Of a stretch of DNA of 64,000 nucleotides, positions 1-22,811 are shown piece by piece (position 1 is the stretch's first letter; each line of letters begins with the position of its first letter). Below the pieces are notes generated by a model. The model was given only the letters and a program-made list of their open reading frames with translations, had not been told where the DNA came from and searched no databases. The DNA lies in NCBI GenBank assembly GCA_027704905.1, contig CM051004.1:12012103-12076102 (forward strand), written 5' to 3'. The position numbers were made by a program, and so were the translations under genes. Source of the stretch: Muraenolepis orangiensis. Taxonomy: Eukaryota; Chordata; Actinopteri; Gadiformes; Muraenolepididae.

Positions 1-8614
<8,614 letters not shown>

Positions 8615-8861
8615 GCTGGTTAAATGAATTGTATTGTTTTTCTCTAACTCTTATAAAGGCTTATACCCCCCCCCCCCCCCACACTAACCATGTTGTGTGC
8701 CTGTTTTTCAACACCTCCAGTGACCACTGATCCATTGTGTTTTTTTCACACCTCTGCTCACGGGAGTTAGGCAAGGCAAGTTGTTTTTATTTGTATAGCT
8801 CTTAATCACAGTTAGTCTTACATGTGGCTTCACAGGCCCTTTGGCAGCAGAATGATACAAA

Positions 8862-8978
<117 letters not shown>

Positions 8979-9379
8979 TTCAGTAAAAAGTCCATAAAAT
9001 AGATGAAAATGTATACAACGATCAACTTCACTAAGCAGATGAACAACATCAACACAAAAACAAAACAATTCCAAACTAAAGTCTAAAGAAACTTCTTAAA
9101 AGAGGACACCGTCACCATCACAGCTGGTCTACTTTAGACAGGCCGGGCCGTTCCAGAGTCTAGGATCCGTAACCCAGAAGGAACAGTTCCCCCCTCGTTT
9201 TCAACCTAGTCTCGGGACAGCCTACAATCCCTTGTCAGACGACCTCATTACGTAGTTTGGATGATATGGAGATAAAAGCTCACCTATGTTTGTTGGTGCT
9301 AACCCATGCATTGCTTTGTAGGTTATTAAGGCATTTTATCAAATCAACCATAAAGTTGATTGGCAGCCAGTGCAATACA

Positions 9380-12300
9380 TTATATCCATAAGATGATTAC
9401 GGTGATAATGGTGGAACAGATGAAGATCACATAGATTATGATCAGCAGCCGGTCAATCACCATCCCAATCATGTGCCACTCCTCTGTGGACTGTGTTCCC
9501 CTGAAGTGTCTGTCTACATGGAGGCGGATGGACCGCAGGTCCTGTCTCAGCTTCCTCAGTTCCTCCATCACAGGATCATGGGCTGATTTCAGCGGCTGGT
9601 GATCAGTTGAGATGAGCCGAGGCTGTGTGTCTGGGTTGTGGATCTCAACAGGAGCTGGAATCTCCATACGAGTCACTAGTATGGAGAAAGAGCAGCGTTA
9701 GAAGAACACTGACACTACAGACCTCATGATAACCCATTTACCTGGAAAGGGGAATTCATCATTTTTTTATCCAATACTAATTAGCCTTTTTTGTATCTTT
9801 GAGCATAGTCTTGTTATAAGTATACAGTCTGATATTTGTCTGTCTAATATCTTTGATAAACATCATAGACACAGATCTCTGCTTACACTTTGGGTTGAGG
9901 TTGACTGTGACTTGGTTGATTTGTTGTTGGCGGGGGAAGCAGAGGACTGGGGCGAGGTACTGGAGCACGAGGACCCTAACCCAGCGGGTTACATGATGGT
10001 ACTTACTGGAGGTCTGGATATTGGTGATTATTATCGTCTCTATAACACTGACCACCATCAGAGCTAGACTGATGGAGAAGAAAACATCTGCAGAGAAAAA
10101 AAATTATTGAAGATTCTGAGCATAACTCAAAGCTACTAATTCATGTCTGTCTCAAGCTGTCTAATTCATATGCGTTTTCATCAGAATAAGATTTCAACCT
10201 CATTTAAAAGAATAGCTAATCCAAATCATGTGGTGGGAGGTCCTGAGAGGAAACAAGAGTTGTTCCCTGATTCATGACGTATGACATATAATGACCTAAT
10301 GATCTGCTGCTATAGCCTATATATTTGAGGTAATACATTAGCAGAAACAAAGAAAAGGGAGATGGATGATGCACACAATACAATTGAAGCTAGAGTTAAT
10401 GTGGAGTTGTTGCTTACTGATAAGGGGTGTGGTGTTCCCAGTGACCGGCAGCAAGTCGTTCATGAGCAACAAGAAGACGGTGTAGCCTAAGATGAGGGTC
10501 ATCTTAAAGGCAGAGCGGTCCACACTCTGTGGGGGTAACATGAAGCTGAAGAGGTCCACTGTGATCAGGAAACAGCTGGGGAGCAGCAGGTTGACCACAT
10601 AGAGAATTGCTCTACGCTTTAACACAATCTAATTGTGAGAAAAAGAAAAAATTGCACAAATATTTGATCTTGGAATTATGGTATTGGTGCTGATTATGGA
10701 GTACTTTAACCCTAAACGAAACAATTTAGATTGACTGAGCAAATTCTTGTCGTCATACACGTTTGTTGTAGAAATAGGGAGCAGTTCAATAACAAGCAGA
10801 AAGGGCTAATGACAGAGAGTTTGCGTGTTTATACATGTTTATAATAGTAAGCAATTGATAAATGCTTATTATTTGATGAACCACTAAACTGGACTTACAT
10901 TATATACTACAACCTGGTAACCTTCAGTATCCAGTGAAGTTATTGCTGTGATGTCTAAGAGCTCCCATTCTCCTATTGTCTGTATGGCTTCTCTGGACTG
11001 CTGTAGAACCACTTCTGCTGAGCTGCCCAGAGCCATGCGTATATCTGTATCTGAAATCATAGATTAAAATAGATTAATTTAGATTAACATAGTTTAACAT
11101 AGTGTGTTTGTGTTCACTTGTGCATCTGTTATTTTTTCATAATTCAACCATAGGCTTACGGAAGTGGACCACGGATCCAAAGGTCAAAGTGCAGTTTTGG
11201 ACGTCAAAAGGGAACAAGTAAATCCCTAAATTGCAGGAGCTCACCACTCTGACTGGTTTATCATCATATACATGACCCTTGTTGTCTAAATAGACATAGG
11301 GAGTGGTGGGAGACTTGTCCTCCTCCATGCTGCAATAAAAAGAGTAAGGGTTTCAAATGATCAATCCATTTCTTAATTACCTCATTCATTTCATGCTTCA
11401 GATTCAAAGCATAAAACACAGACATTTACGAGGGTTTTAGTCACCTAAAATAAGACCTCAATAATATTTTTTGTATAAAGTATGAATGAACAAAATGGTT
11501 AAAAAATATTTTAAAACTTTCAGGTCCACTCAAAATCCACTGTCTGTTTCGGAGACAGCAGGAGAAAATTACTCAATAGTTCAATGGAGCAAGGCAATGC
11601 TTAAGCTATTTACTTTTGAATCATAAAGACTTACAACTACAATTCGACTTACACCTCTGTTATGGAAATGTCTGGATTCCACAGGTTTTCACGTTTAAAA
11701 GACACTCTCCTTGTACCACATTCCTTCTCATCCCAGCTCAGACCCTCGATGTCCCACTCCTACATTCAACGGAAGCAGTTTGAAAAAACATAGTTTCAAG
11801 TCATGTTATTAAAAATGTGTGTCATTCAACCACCCTCTTTACATTTATATCATTCTAAAAATGAAATGAAGTGCAAAAGCTGACATGAAAAATTTGCATT
11901 GTTCACACATTTAATTAAAACAATATCCTATTGTACACATTTAATTGATTAGCTGCATTACATTTACTTACAAGAACAAGCCATATGGTAGCTGTAAGTG
12001 TGTGTACTTCATGATTCTAGATAAAAGAGATTTGATTTAGTAACGGCAGGATTTGATTTAATATACTGATTATTCTTAGCATTTTAAATGAACAGAATTA
12101 TGTTGAACAATCCTCATCTAGCCATTAGAGTGCACTTACAAGTCCCAAAATTCCAGCCAAAGTGAAAGAGACGTAGACATATGTTGGTGTGTCCAAGTGT
12201 TCCACTGGCCGTAGCTGTTTCTTTGAAAATACATTTTCCTTAAGTGCATCAAACAGGGATTCAGGACTTGGGCTGGTACAGTTGATTGCTGATCCGGTGG

Positions 12301-12551
12301 CTATGTAAAAAAACATTTTGTGGAGAAGGAAAAGGTTAATATAATAATACTTAGTATTTAACATTGATCATAACATACTAACTAAGTCACAGATGGATTG
12401 ATGATATTGTTTGTGTTCTGCCCTGCTGCCATTGGCCCTTCTGCTTTGTTGGTCTGTTTAAAATATACAATATATTAAGATTACAATCAACCTTACCATG
12501 AAACAACAAAAACGTGAGTGAGATCAGCCAAGTTCCTTTTTTCAGCTCCAT
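9380..12551 (-). CDS. Gene B: 5-HT3-like Cys-loop receptor subunit (complete, 9 exons)
   Basis: A transmitter-gated cation channel subunit. Exons: 12551-12497, 12300-12140, 12016-11972, 11759-11653, 11329-11160, 11050-10899, 10628-10418, 10087-9887, 9675-9380. The total is 1398 nt (465 residues) with all phases matching and no in-frame stop. Residues 1-19 form a hydrophobic signal peptide. The Cys-loop spans C155-C169 (FPFD inside). M1-M2 sit in the 211-nt exon; M2 has Asp -1', Ala 2', Leu 9' and Asp 20'. The loop-B position that is Trp in 5-HT3A is Val here (GSVVH), and the loop-A Asn-Glu pair is not conserved (ITEV). A Cys in the DEKECG segment is shared across the cluster. The nearest relative in the window is gene I, with the same exon sizes except the pre-M1 exon (152 against 161 nt). 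The natural ligand cannot be told from sequence. Confidence 0.93.
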
Positions 12552-15470
12552 GTTTGTTTTTTCCCAGTATTTTTAATACTATTTTCCTCAAAATTCCTTC
12601 CAATATCCCACCCGTTTGATTTGCGAGCCTGACAGACTTAAATGGCTGTACTTGAGAGAAACGTTGAGACAGTTGTTATATTCAAAGCAGGAGCACCAAG
12701 CCCTTGGAGTTATCATAGCATCACGTGTGTACATCGCATGGAAAAATAAGTAAAGTATTTGCATAGAAGTCACAGTCAGGTCAATGTATGTAAACTAAAG
12801 TTTGAACAGTAGTTATCACTATTGATATAGACTTTTTTGCTTTTTTTTTTTAACAGCTACTATATACAGTATATAGACAATTTATAGACCAAAACCAAAA
12901 CTCTGATAGATTACTACATTTTTAACAGGTTCCAAACTTAACATTTGATCAGTATCTCCTCCAGGCTAATGTCTTAAGTCAACATACCATTTCCATGATC
13001 TTATGTCTAATAACCTAAGATCTACGTAGATCTGTAAGTGTCTACAAGCTCGACGTTCCTCCCAAACTGATTGTTGCACAGTAGGTCATACATACCCTGT
13101 AAACATATAATAGGTACCTAGTAGTACCTAGTAGTTAAAAAACTACAACTACCCAATTTGTTGCCCCCTTATTCCATAACTTCATATCTTGTTCCCCAGT
13201 ACCTACATATAAGTACTGGTACGTACGAGCTGGTACACCGTTGGTACAATCATTTACATCGTAATTAATAATAAATGTAATTTTGCTGTACGTTGTGGGC
13301 TAAAAATTTAAAGCGTTACCCAAACATGTCTTCAGGGAAGGCCAGGGGGTTCTCAAACAGACGCTATTTGTTTCTCTGGTGTCCTCTTTTTCCTTTCTGT
13401 TCTAAACAGATATTGTGGTGAATGTTCTGTTCAACAGTTGTTTTTTTGTTCAGTTGGTGGGAATTTGCCGACATTTGTAATCTAAAAGGTTTGCATAACA
13501 AAACGGAATGAACAAACAAACTAATGTAAAGATCAACATTTCCAAGTATTCTATTATTTATGATATGCATTTGTTTTATATTTTTCATTGTTACTAAAAT
13601 ACAAATGTACATCTGCTTTTACAGAGGATATATTTCACATATATGCGACTGCCAGTAAGCTACATTCCCATTGGTAACAGCCCTGTAGCTTCATAGCAGT
13701 CAGAAGCTCCAACATTCTTCATCAGAAGCTGAGCCTTATAGAATCATTCCTGAGCTTTTACTTCCTGTGACGTGGAAGTGCCTTTTCGGAGGCACTTTGT
13801 CACCACAACGAGAGCGCATGCTCCCGCTATGCTCACACCACAGTGTGAAGTGATGTGTGGAGCTGTTTATGTTAATAGCTGCGTCCGAGAGAAACTCACG
13901 TCCGAGAGAAACTCACTTTTTGGTACCCCAGCCACAGTCCAACAGGGTGGATGACAAGATGCATAAGACACAATATTTTTCCACACTATGATAATGAAGT
14001 AGGGTCAGGAGGGTTTTCTGGCCCTCTGTAGAGCCAACAGCATGCTGGGCACCACAGGAGCAAGCAAGCAAAGAGCCTCAAAGATGTCCATTCAGCAATT
14101 TGCAATGTGATAATGTAGTTAAAATATGATTTCTTTATTTTTTACCCAATTGAACCTAATAGTGGTGTGATATTTGAAACGTCAAATGTCAAATTAGTTT
14201 TACATTTGGAGCTTGAGTGTTTATATAGCTTGTTTTCTTTCCTCTTCTCCTGATGCGGCTGACGATCATAGATTCTGTTCCAGTTGTGGACCAAATACAC
14301 ACCATCGCATACCATTCTGTAAGTTTATTTCCAAAATTGTACACTGAAATGATGAAAAGCACAACTGCTAGACTACAATTGTAAAACATAACTCCAAAAT
14401 TCCCATTATTCTGCTTTAAATGTAAGTACATTAACCAAAACATTTATAATAGACACAATTTTATATAATAAATATACAATCCACATTTGTTGGATGAAGT
14501 GAATAGTCTTCAGCCACTGCTTTTGTTTTATTTTGTCATGCAACATTTAACTAAGCTGAATGGACAACTGGGTAAAAAACAGTCTGCTAAGGCACACTCG
14601 GTTGCACATTAACCTATTATAGGCTTGTTTTTTTAACACCTTCAATGACCATTCATCCGTTCAACAACTACTCATGGGAGTTATAGTTTGGGATGTTCCT
14701 GGCGACTAACTCCCCTGACAGTTAAGTGGATGCTTTGTAAACGGCTAGTCAACTAGTCTAAAAAATAGAAAATTCCTAGAATGATGAGAATTGGGCACAT
14801 AACAATCTAAGAAGCCAAACACGGTTTGAAATGCTTAATGGCAGAAACACTTTTCTCAAAGAAAAAGAAAAAACAGGGAAACCGTTTAACAGACTACAAT
14901 TTCTGGTTCCGACTACCAATCTAAGCAATGACTCGTCGACTAAAGATCCTCAAGTCATATTTTTATGCTAGGGCGTCAGATCTGCAACCTGACTGGTCTA
15001 ATTGACAGAGGTCACAGCCCCGTTTTGGACATTTTTACCTTTAACAGACCCTATCAGCGACAGTAAGCCAGCGATTTAGATTTACCATTAATAGGTTTAG
15101 GTTGATATGACTTTAATTTTCATTTGCCTTGAGTACATTCATTTTGCATGGTACAAAGCTATTGAGGTTTAATATTTTGAAGTACCCTACTGTTGGCCTA
15201 TAGGCCAAAGAAAGCATGTCTTACGCAAATAAATTAACATAGTTGTAATTTTTTTGGTTGAATGATGTCATGTTCTATCTATCTGTACATACAGGCCTAT
15301 ATGTGTAAAAAGAGGGTAGCAACTGAGATAATTTTCATCACACCGATCAGTTCACAAAACGGCCATATTACAAACAGACTGTACTAAGTTATCTTCTACC
15401 TTGCAAACGGTCCACCATCTGAACAGCAAACAGAAAACCCAGAAAACTAGTACTAACAACTACAACATTT
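12552..15470. other. Intergenic DNA between gene B and relic C
   Basis: A/T-rich DNA in which I find no receptor exon, transposon protein or long tandem array. The short open frames at 13364-13612, 13772-13954 and 14189-14443 show no family resemblance. The first roughly 300 bases upstream of the gene B start presumably hold its promoter, but no element stands out. Confidence 0.45.
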
Positions 15471-16201
15471 TTAATTTTTTGTTTTATTCATAGTCCAGGC
15501 TAAGATGACGCTGGCGAAACTGGCCATTATGAAGATAAAATAGATTATGAACAGGAGCCTATCAATCACCATCCCAATCAAGTACCACTCCTGTGGGTTC
15601 TGTGTTCCCCTGAAGTGTCTGTCCACATGGAGGCGGATGGACCGCAGGTCCTGACTCAGCTTCCTCAGTTCCTCAATCACAGGATCATGGGCTGATTTCA
15701 GCTGCTGGTGATCAGTTGAGACGATCTGAGGCTGTGTGTCTGGGTTGCGGACCTCAACAGGAGCTGGAATCTCCACACAAGTCACTGGTTGGATTGCTGC
15801 AAATCAGCAGGGTTAGAAGACAATATAAGCAATATTGACCACAGACAGGTAGCTTTTCTAATCAAATAACTAATTCTAATTTGCCTTGACCTAATCGTAA
15901 AATGTATTTGAGAGGATAGTTAAAAATAACAGTTATAGTGAGTCAGATCAGGATGGATGGAAGTTAAAAACAGTTTCAATTTGCATTAATCTGTGCTTAC
16001 AGTTTGGGTTGAGGTTGACTGTGACTATGTTGCTTTGTTGTTTGTGGGGGAAGCAGAGGACTGGGGCGAGGTACTGGAGCACAATGACCCTCACCAAGCG
16101 GGGTACATGATGGTAGTGACTGTAGCTCTGGATATTGGTGATGACTATCGTCTCTAAAAGGCTGACCACCATCAGAGCTAGACTGACGGAGAAGAAAACA
16201 C
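15471..16201 (-). pseudogene. Relic C: last two exons of a 5-HT3-like subunit
   Basis: Only an M3 exon (16201-16001, 201 nt) and an MA-helix/M4 exon (15784-15471, 314 nt) are present. Both are open, with proper splice borders and matching phase, and closely resemble the corresponding exons of genes B and I. The M1-M2, Cys-loop and N-terminal exons expected upstream are absent. That DNA instead holds a LINE 5' fragment (16405-16545) and a LINE (16880-18083). Without the ligand-binding domain and pore helix it cannot make a channel, so I call it a truncated pseudogene, although its exons have not yet decayed. Exons missing from a collapsed or misjoined assembly are the alternative. Confidence 0.75.
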
Positions 16202-16404
16202 CTGCAGAAAAACAATGCATTTCACTGCAGCCAGGCAAAAGTTTTCATGACGATTCAAAATTACATATGATCTGCAATTATAGCATAAATGTTTTGAGAT
16301 AATGCATTAACAATAAACAGAATATATATTGATGGTGCATACGAATTGTAAATAATAAAGGATGAGGATACTAAATTGTCTAATAATTAACTATATAACT
16401 ATAC

Positions 16405-16545
16405 TTTCCGGACCATCACCTTATCGTGGTGTTCCTGTGAACCTAAGAGCTGTGTTGCCTGGAGCCTAGTCCTCCTGGTATGGTCTCCCATGGCAGATTG
16501 GTCTCAGGGGAGGGACCAGACTAAGAAAGGTTCAAGGACTCCAAT
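16405..16545 (+). mobile_element. 5' fragment of a fish LINE
   Basis: CCGGACCATCACCTTATCG followed by GGTCTCCCATGGCA and AGGGACCAGAC. I recognise this as the widespread untranslated start of a fish endonuclease-type LINE, possibly the same family as the element at 47388-50010. This rests on recall and is not verified. No coding sequence is included. Confidence 0.4.
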
Positions 16546-16879
16546 GAATGAAACAACTGTTAGGTATTGTTGTGTTTGTGTGTCTACATGTATTTCGGTT
16601 CTGTTTGGTGTTTTGTCTCCCCCTGTTTCCATTCTCCTATTTCACAGATATAAATCATCATTTCCATCACCTGGTCACACCTGATCCGTCTCAACCAATC
16701 AGCTTCTTCCCTCCCTATAAATAGTTGTTTGTGTTTAGTCTCTGTCTCTCTCTCCTGATATCCACAGGTTTTCACATATAACAGAAAGTATAAAGCAGTG
16801 ATGTGAAAATCTTATGCGCAATACCCGACGACAGACAGCAGTTATAAAAATAAGAAAAAAATAGATAACATTTTTATAA

Positions 16880-18083
16880 AAATAGTAAATGCAATTTATA
16901 AAATGCAAAATATCGGCACAGAAAAGAGCAATATGTATATATAAATCAATGTAATAAAATATACATTGTTATATGCTATACGCCCTTGTTCAGCAGCCTG
17001 CTGGCCTGACTGTAAGCTATCTCTAAGCCTATTTGTACGGCACTTGATACTGCGGTATCGCCTGCCTGACGGTAACAGTGAGTACAGTTCGTGGCTGGGG
17101 TGGGCATTGTCTTTTAGGATTCGTTTGGCCTTGGCCACGCACCGCTGGTTGTATATATCCAGGAGGGAGGGGAGCTCACCTCCAACGATATACTGGGCCG
17201 TCCGCACCACCCTTTGAAGCGCTCTGCGCTCGAGTGCGGTGCAGTTCCCGTACCAGGCGGTGATACACCCTGTAAGAACACTCTCGATGGTGCCGTTATA
17301 GAATGTTCTCAGGATGCGGGGGCCCATGCTGAATTTCTTCAGACGCCTGATGAAATACAGGCGTTGTTGGGCCCTTTTCACCACGTGTGTGGTGTGCGTG
17401 GACCATGTGAGGTCCTCAGAGATGTGCACGCCGAGGAACTTGAAGCTGCTGACCCTCTCTACTGCAACACCGTCGATGGAGATAGGGCTGTGCTCTCCCC
17501 TCTGCTTCCTGAAGTCCACGATCAGCTCCTTGGTCTTCTTGACGTTGAGGGCGAGGCTGTTCTCCTGGCACCACTGCTCCAGCGATCCGACCTCCTCCCT
17601 GTAGGCTGTCTCGTCGTCGCCGGCGATCAGGCCCATCACGATCAAGCCGTCGTGTCGTCAGCAAACTTGACGATGGCGTTGGAGCTGTGCATAGCCATGC
17701 AGTCGTGGGTGTAGAGGGAATAGAGGAGAGGGCTCAGCACGCATCCCTGGGGGGCTCCCGTGTTGAGGGTCAGTGGCTCTGATGTGGTGCTGCCCATCCT
17801 CACCACCTGGCGGCGGTCCAGTATCCAGCTGCACGTGGATGGGGGCACGCCTAGACCTCTAAGCTTTGTGTCGAGCTTGGCAGGAACTATTGTGTTGAAC
17901 GCTGAGCTGTAGTCCACAAACATTCGCACATAACAGTTCTTTCCCTCCAGGTGGGAAAGGGCAGTGTGGAGGGCCATATGCAAATTGCCATGGGTCCAGC
18001 GTGGCAGGTAACATGGAGCAAATAAAGTCCTTGACCAACCTCTCGAAGCATTTGCTGACAATCGAGGTGAGGGCTACAGGCCA
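16880..18083 (-). mobile_element. 5'-truncated LINE with reverse transcriptase (Rex1/CR1-like)
   Basis: Non-LTR retrotransposon read on the minus strand. The fingers-palm part is in one frame (about 18061-17642), with the palm motif FVDYSSAFNT, GAPQGCVLSPLL and the catalytic FADD. The frame then shifts by one and continues from about 17645 to 16896 with NVKKTKELIVDF, FLGVHI and the C-terminal TAWYGN and LLPSGRRYR segments. The 5' end is cut at about 18083, at a position matching the start of the RT domain. The tail is A/T-rich, near 16820-16960. The frameshift makes it inactive. The clade is my judgement from motif style. It separates relic C from gene D and ends exactly where the second copy of the large duplication resumes after the gap (31514). 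Confidence 0.85.
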
Positions 18084-18418
18084 TCAGTACATATACATTA
18101 GAGCAATATCTTACCATGTGTGGCTGGGTAAATTGTGGTGGTTTCTTCAGGTATTCTTGTATATATATATACACACTTTTAACACTTTTATAAAACAAGC
18201 TCTCTCCATAGCATTACCGATACTGACAGCTACTGCTTTTTCCTCTCTGATAGGGCTCCACGATTATGACATATGCAGTTATTTTACCAGAATATTCTTG
18301 CAATTATATTGGAATTATTCATTGTGATTGCAATTAATATTCTGGGGCACCTACTGTATATAAAAATGTAGCAAGCAACACTGCCACAAGCCATTAAAAT
18401 GGCTACTTTAGGGCTCCT

Positions 18419-18690
18419 TCCAAAGACGAGGACACAGGGTGATAAGGAAACCGGTTTATTGTAGAGTTTGTAGTTGTTTGATGAACAGAGCAGATGGTAA
18501 ATGCTAGCACTCTCTTTTCCTGTGTGTGGTGGTGGCTAGTTTAACCTGATTACAAGGACCCACAGGTGTGCAGTCTCAGGTGAGGCTGCTTCAACCAGAC
18601 TATAATCAGGCTGACTGGGGCCAGGTGAGGCTGCTTCAACTGTGACTGGGGCCAGGGGAGGCTGATTCCGTCAGACACCAGCCCCACACA
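18419..18690 (-). repeat. Dispersed repeat family, copy 2 (inverted)
   Basis: Carries the reverse complement of the 5590-5766 repeat: GTGAGGCTGCTTCAACC, CAGGCTGACTGGGGCCAG and a second partial unit. Its duplicate lies at about 31850-32110. Function unknown. Confidence 0.55.
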
Positions 18691-19160
18691 TCGGCCCTCC
18701 ACAAAAAGCACTGTAGTGCTTGTAACCGTTTGTAACATGATACCACTAGTATTATTTAAATGATCTCATTAATGGTAGATTGTTGTTTGTGAATGTTAAG
18801 TCATCGCATCTTATGCTAATCTTATATTATAATTATTATTATATTTATATTTATAATTATATATAATTATATATTTTATTTTGATTTGGTATTCCCCCCA
18901 TTTGACAATTGATCAGCATAAATCCAAGCCCTTAATGTCCCAATGGAGCTGTACTCAAGAAGAAATTATTATTATTATTATTATTATTATTAAGAATCAC
19001 ACTGGCTAATTTGACTTGAAATATAGACTGACCGGTCTTTATTTCAAATTATTACTTGATAACTTGATTATGATCTTAAATATGAGAAAAGCCTACAAAG
19101 AAAGGCTATAAAAATGATGTTCATGAAATGACGAAGGTGAAAGCCTTCTGAAAAACAGTT

Positions 19161-22100
19161 CTATTGAATTGAATTAACCCAGATACAGATCATGGTTATA
19201 CAGCTGACTGATATGAATATGGTGTAGATCCAAAACAGAAAGCGATCAATGATGAATGCCACCTGGATCCACTCTTCAGAGTTCTGGTTCCCTGTCAGCT
19301 GCTGGTCCACCTGCAGCCGGATGGCCCGGAGGTCTCTGCCCAACTTTCTCAGCTCGTCTAGGGTTGGGTCTTCCAGATCTACGGCCCCTGGAGGATTCCT
19401 ACCAACTTTACTCTCCTCCTTTATAGCATTGAGATCCACATCTGTATTGGAGAGATGTCATAATGTAGTTTGTCATTTTGTCTATTAATATAATCTGATC
19501 TTCATCTGTTGATATAATCATATCCTAGCCCAATACGCCCCATACCTGTTGAATTGTGGTTTGATGGCTTTGGAGGCAGACCAACAAGACATCCCAGGGT
19601 CTGAAGGACCACTACTTTCACCCAGTGGGGGACAGGAGCAAAGTGGCTGGAACCAGAGTGGAAATTGGTAATGACGATTGTCTCCAGCAAGCTGGCCACC
19701 ATCAGCGCCAGACAGATGGAGAAGAAAACATCTGGGGATAAATAGAAGAGTGTATGCCTGTTACATTTAGTTACAAATAGTAGTTCATGTTAAACTTCCT
19801 CTGAACAAACGAGTACCACTGACTTATGAGTGGTATGGTATTCCCAGTGACTGGCAGAATGTCGTTCATAAGCAACAAGAAGACGGTGTAGCCTAAGATG
19901 AGGGTCATCTTAAAGGCAGAGCGGTCCACACTCTGTGGGGGTAACATGAAGCTGAAGAGGTCCACTGCGATCAGGAAGCAGCTGGGGAGGATTAGGTTGA
20001 CCACATAAAGAGTGGATTTACGCCTCAGGGCAATCTATGTGGTGTAAAATAAGACAATTCTAAATAGGGCTATTTACACATAACTATTGTAACCTGTCCA
20101 CTAGGAAGAAAAATGTAATGCTACCTTTTGTAATCACAAATAAATACATGTATTATTTTCAAAGTTGGTAAACATACGTGAAATATGAGCTCATCAAATC
20201 CAAACGGTTGTTCACCGCTATACAAGTCTTTTGTAGCAGTGATATCGATGAGCTGCCACTCTCCTACAGTGCTCATCACCCTCTTGGACCTTCTCAGAAT
20301 TTTTTCTATCGGGTATTTCAGGTGAACCCTGATGTCCTTGGCTGATGAAATGGGAAAGGGAGCAGAGGATGTAACGAATGTGTCACTTCACCCAAAATAC
20401 ACCACTAATGCAACTGGACACCAACACAATTCAACTCAATCTGGAAGAATAACCATACAACCAGATTGCAAAGATAACTAATTATCTCAAGAAATGCCTT
20501 TATTTGTAGGTGCTTTAATGCGTTGAGTCTTTTTATCTTTTGTCAGTTTTTCACCAGAGCATAGTGCAGCATCATGGGGTTGACTTTTTGTTTTTAGATT
20601 CACTGTTCACAAAGAGCTCAAAATATCTCAAATGCTTCCATTGATTAATTTAGTCAAAGGCTAACTTGGTTGAATCAAGAAATGGGCTGATTGAGAAAGA
20701 TATGGTACAGTGCATCCTTTTTGAATATGGATACGTGGAAAACAATATTGTGGCGTGTGTGTGGTGACTCAGGCCACGGGAGGCTGCTTAAACCAGCCAC
20801 CTACAACAAACACTCAACAAACCTTATGTGTCTGAAACTTTTGAGTAGTCCTTGACTGACCATAGCTAAATTACAAGGAAGCGCCTGAATGACTGCAACC
20901 AATTGGCTTGTCTCGCACTGATCAGGCAAACTATTGACATGAGACATGGGTTACTCTTTTCTAACTAAAATGTGCAGAACAAACTGTTTATCTGGTGGTG
21001 TCTTACTTGAGTGGATGTATGAGTTGAAGGTGAAAGTGCAGTTCTGAATGTCAAAGGGGAAGGTGTAGATGTTCAGGTTGCAGGAGCTGACCACTCGGAC
21101 AGGACTGTTGTTTTCGATCATGCCATCAGAATGAACGTGCACATAAGGCACGAATGGGGCTGAGTTCTTAGCCACACTGTAAGACAGAAACAAGAACATA
21201 TTTCCACAGAGTGTTGTAGAAATGTTTACATCTTTACTTACAAGAAAATAATCAGATTACAAATGTGTATATCAAAGGCCTTGTGTTGCACGGAAGGGGA
21301 TTACCATGTCCCCACTTTTATGTTGAGATTTGAGTGGACAGAAATGTTCAACCAATGTTTGCATGAATACATTAGTCGGGATGACAGCAATGGAATCGTA
21401 AATTCCACATTGTGATCATTGGAGCTTACCACCCAGTGATGGAGCTAACTTAAGTAATGTGGGATTTTTGGGTGTTTTATCCGTTCTAAATGGAATGTGC
21501 CTAACCATAATGTTCAAACAACATCAGAGAGTGAGAGGATTTTAGCCATCTGTTTGTCTCTTTGTTTCACATACTTTATGATTGCACTTGTACATGGATC
21601 TTACAATTCATTGATGACCATATCTGGTACCCAAAACTGGCTTCTAGGTATCGAAATCTCGTCTGAGCCACACTGCTCTGGATCCCAGTTGATGTACTCA
21701 TTCTTCCATGCCTACAACAACAAACTATTTATGCATTCAGCCTATTGGCTACCAGAAGCAAATATGTGTTAAAAAATGGATTTCAACATAATATATAATG
21801 TTGGTTTTACGTTCATGAAAATATTCAGATAATTGCTGGCTATTAAGTTTCTTTGGTTTTTATACTTACGATCTGTTGCCAAATATAAGTTGTCAACAGT
21901 TGAGCTTTTTCATCCTGAAAAAAAAGTTATTGCAGATATACATACATCCAACTGTATTGATGTATGTATATTAATGTAATATATCAATAGCCATAAAACG
22001 TCTACACAAAGGTGCAGGGATAACAATATTTTGAATAGATACATATACAGGGGTTTCTATCAATGTTGCTTCAACACAAAATATCAGTTTCATACACAGT

Positions 22101-22811
22101 CAAATTGTCCTTGAACATGTATTGATTTCTAGCAAGTTCACAAAGTCATTATACCAACCCAGGTAGATTGTTCATTAATTTGTTCTTCATTCATAAATGT
22201 TGTTTCATGTCCATGTCACACACCTATTTAAAATAGTTTTGAAACAGAACATACCACTCCCAGAATTCCGAACAGGGTAAAGGATATATAGACATCTGTG
22301 TAACTTGTTAGATTGCGGACAGGTCGTATGTTCTGTAATCTAAAGACCGGGGACAGTGCTTCCAGTAAGGCAGGAGGAGTGGGTTCAGAACAGTTCAGCA
22401 TAGGAGCCAAGCACTGAGCTGGGAACAAAATGATACAGAAAAATGATACTGAATGAATACCCCAAGTAGACTGACAATTGAATGTATTGTATTTCAATAA
22501 TATTTGTATATAGATTACGCCTACATATAACACTTACATTTATATTATTGATCATATTTAGCAAAACATGCATATTTAGCAAAACAAACATGTATTGTTG
22601 CTGAGATAACATCTAGAAGTCTAGATTTCCCTTGGTACACATTTTAGTTAAATTGTTTTAATCTGAATATACTGAAAAAATAGAAAAATAGAAAAATAGA
22701 AAAATAGAAAATAAAAGCAATTGTTTCCATGCACTAACCTTGTGTGACAGAGAATATGATGAAAACCATAGTCTCAAAATACTTTGTTGGTAGTAATTGT
22801 TTGGCAGCCAT
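19161..22811 (-). CDS. Gene D: 5-HT3-like Cys-loop receptor subunit (complete, 9 exons)
   Basis: Exons: 22811-22739, 22418-22255, 21914-21870, 21711-21605, 21176-21007, 20341-20178, 20034-19824, 19731-19546, 19441-19161. They give 1401 nt (466 residues), in phase throughout. The start is the ATG in a well-conserved context (ATGGCTGCC); residues after about 15 are strongly hydrophobic and form the signal peptide. The Cys-loop is C162-C176. Loop A keeps Asn-Glu (VINEF), as in 5-HT3A, whereas loop B has Tyr where 5-HT3A has Trp (NSYIH). M2 reads Asp -1', Ala 2', Leu 9', Asp 20'. The MA helix ahead of M4 ([11 protein letters not shown]) lacks the three arginines that limit conductance in 5-HT3A. 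It shares almost its whole sequence with gene F, which has a frameshift. Confidence 0.92.

Noticed and set aside
17214..17714. Plus-strand 166-residue open frame
   Set aside because: Antisense shadow of the LINE reverse transcriptase. The same is true of plus-strand frames over 47303-49509.
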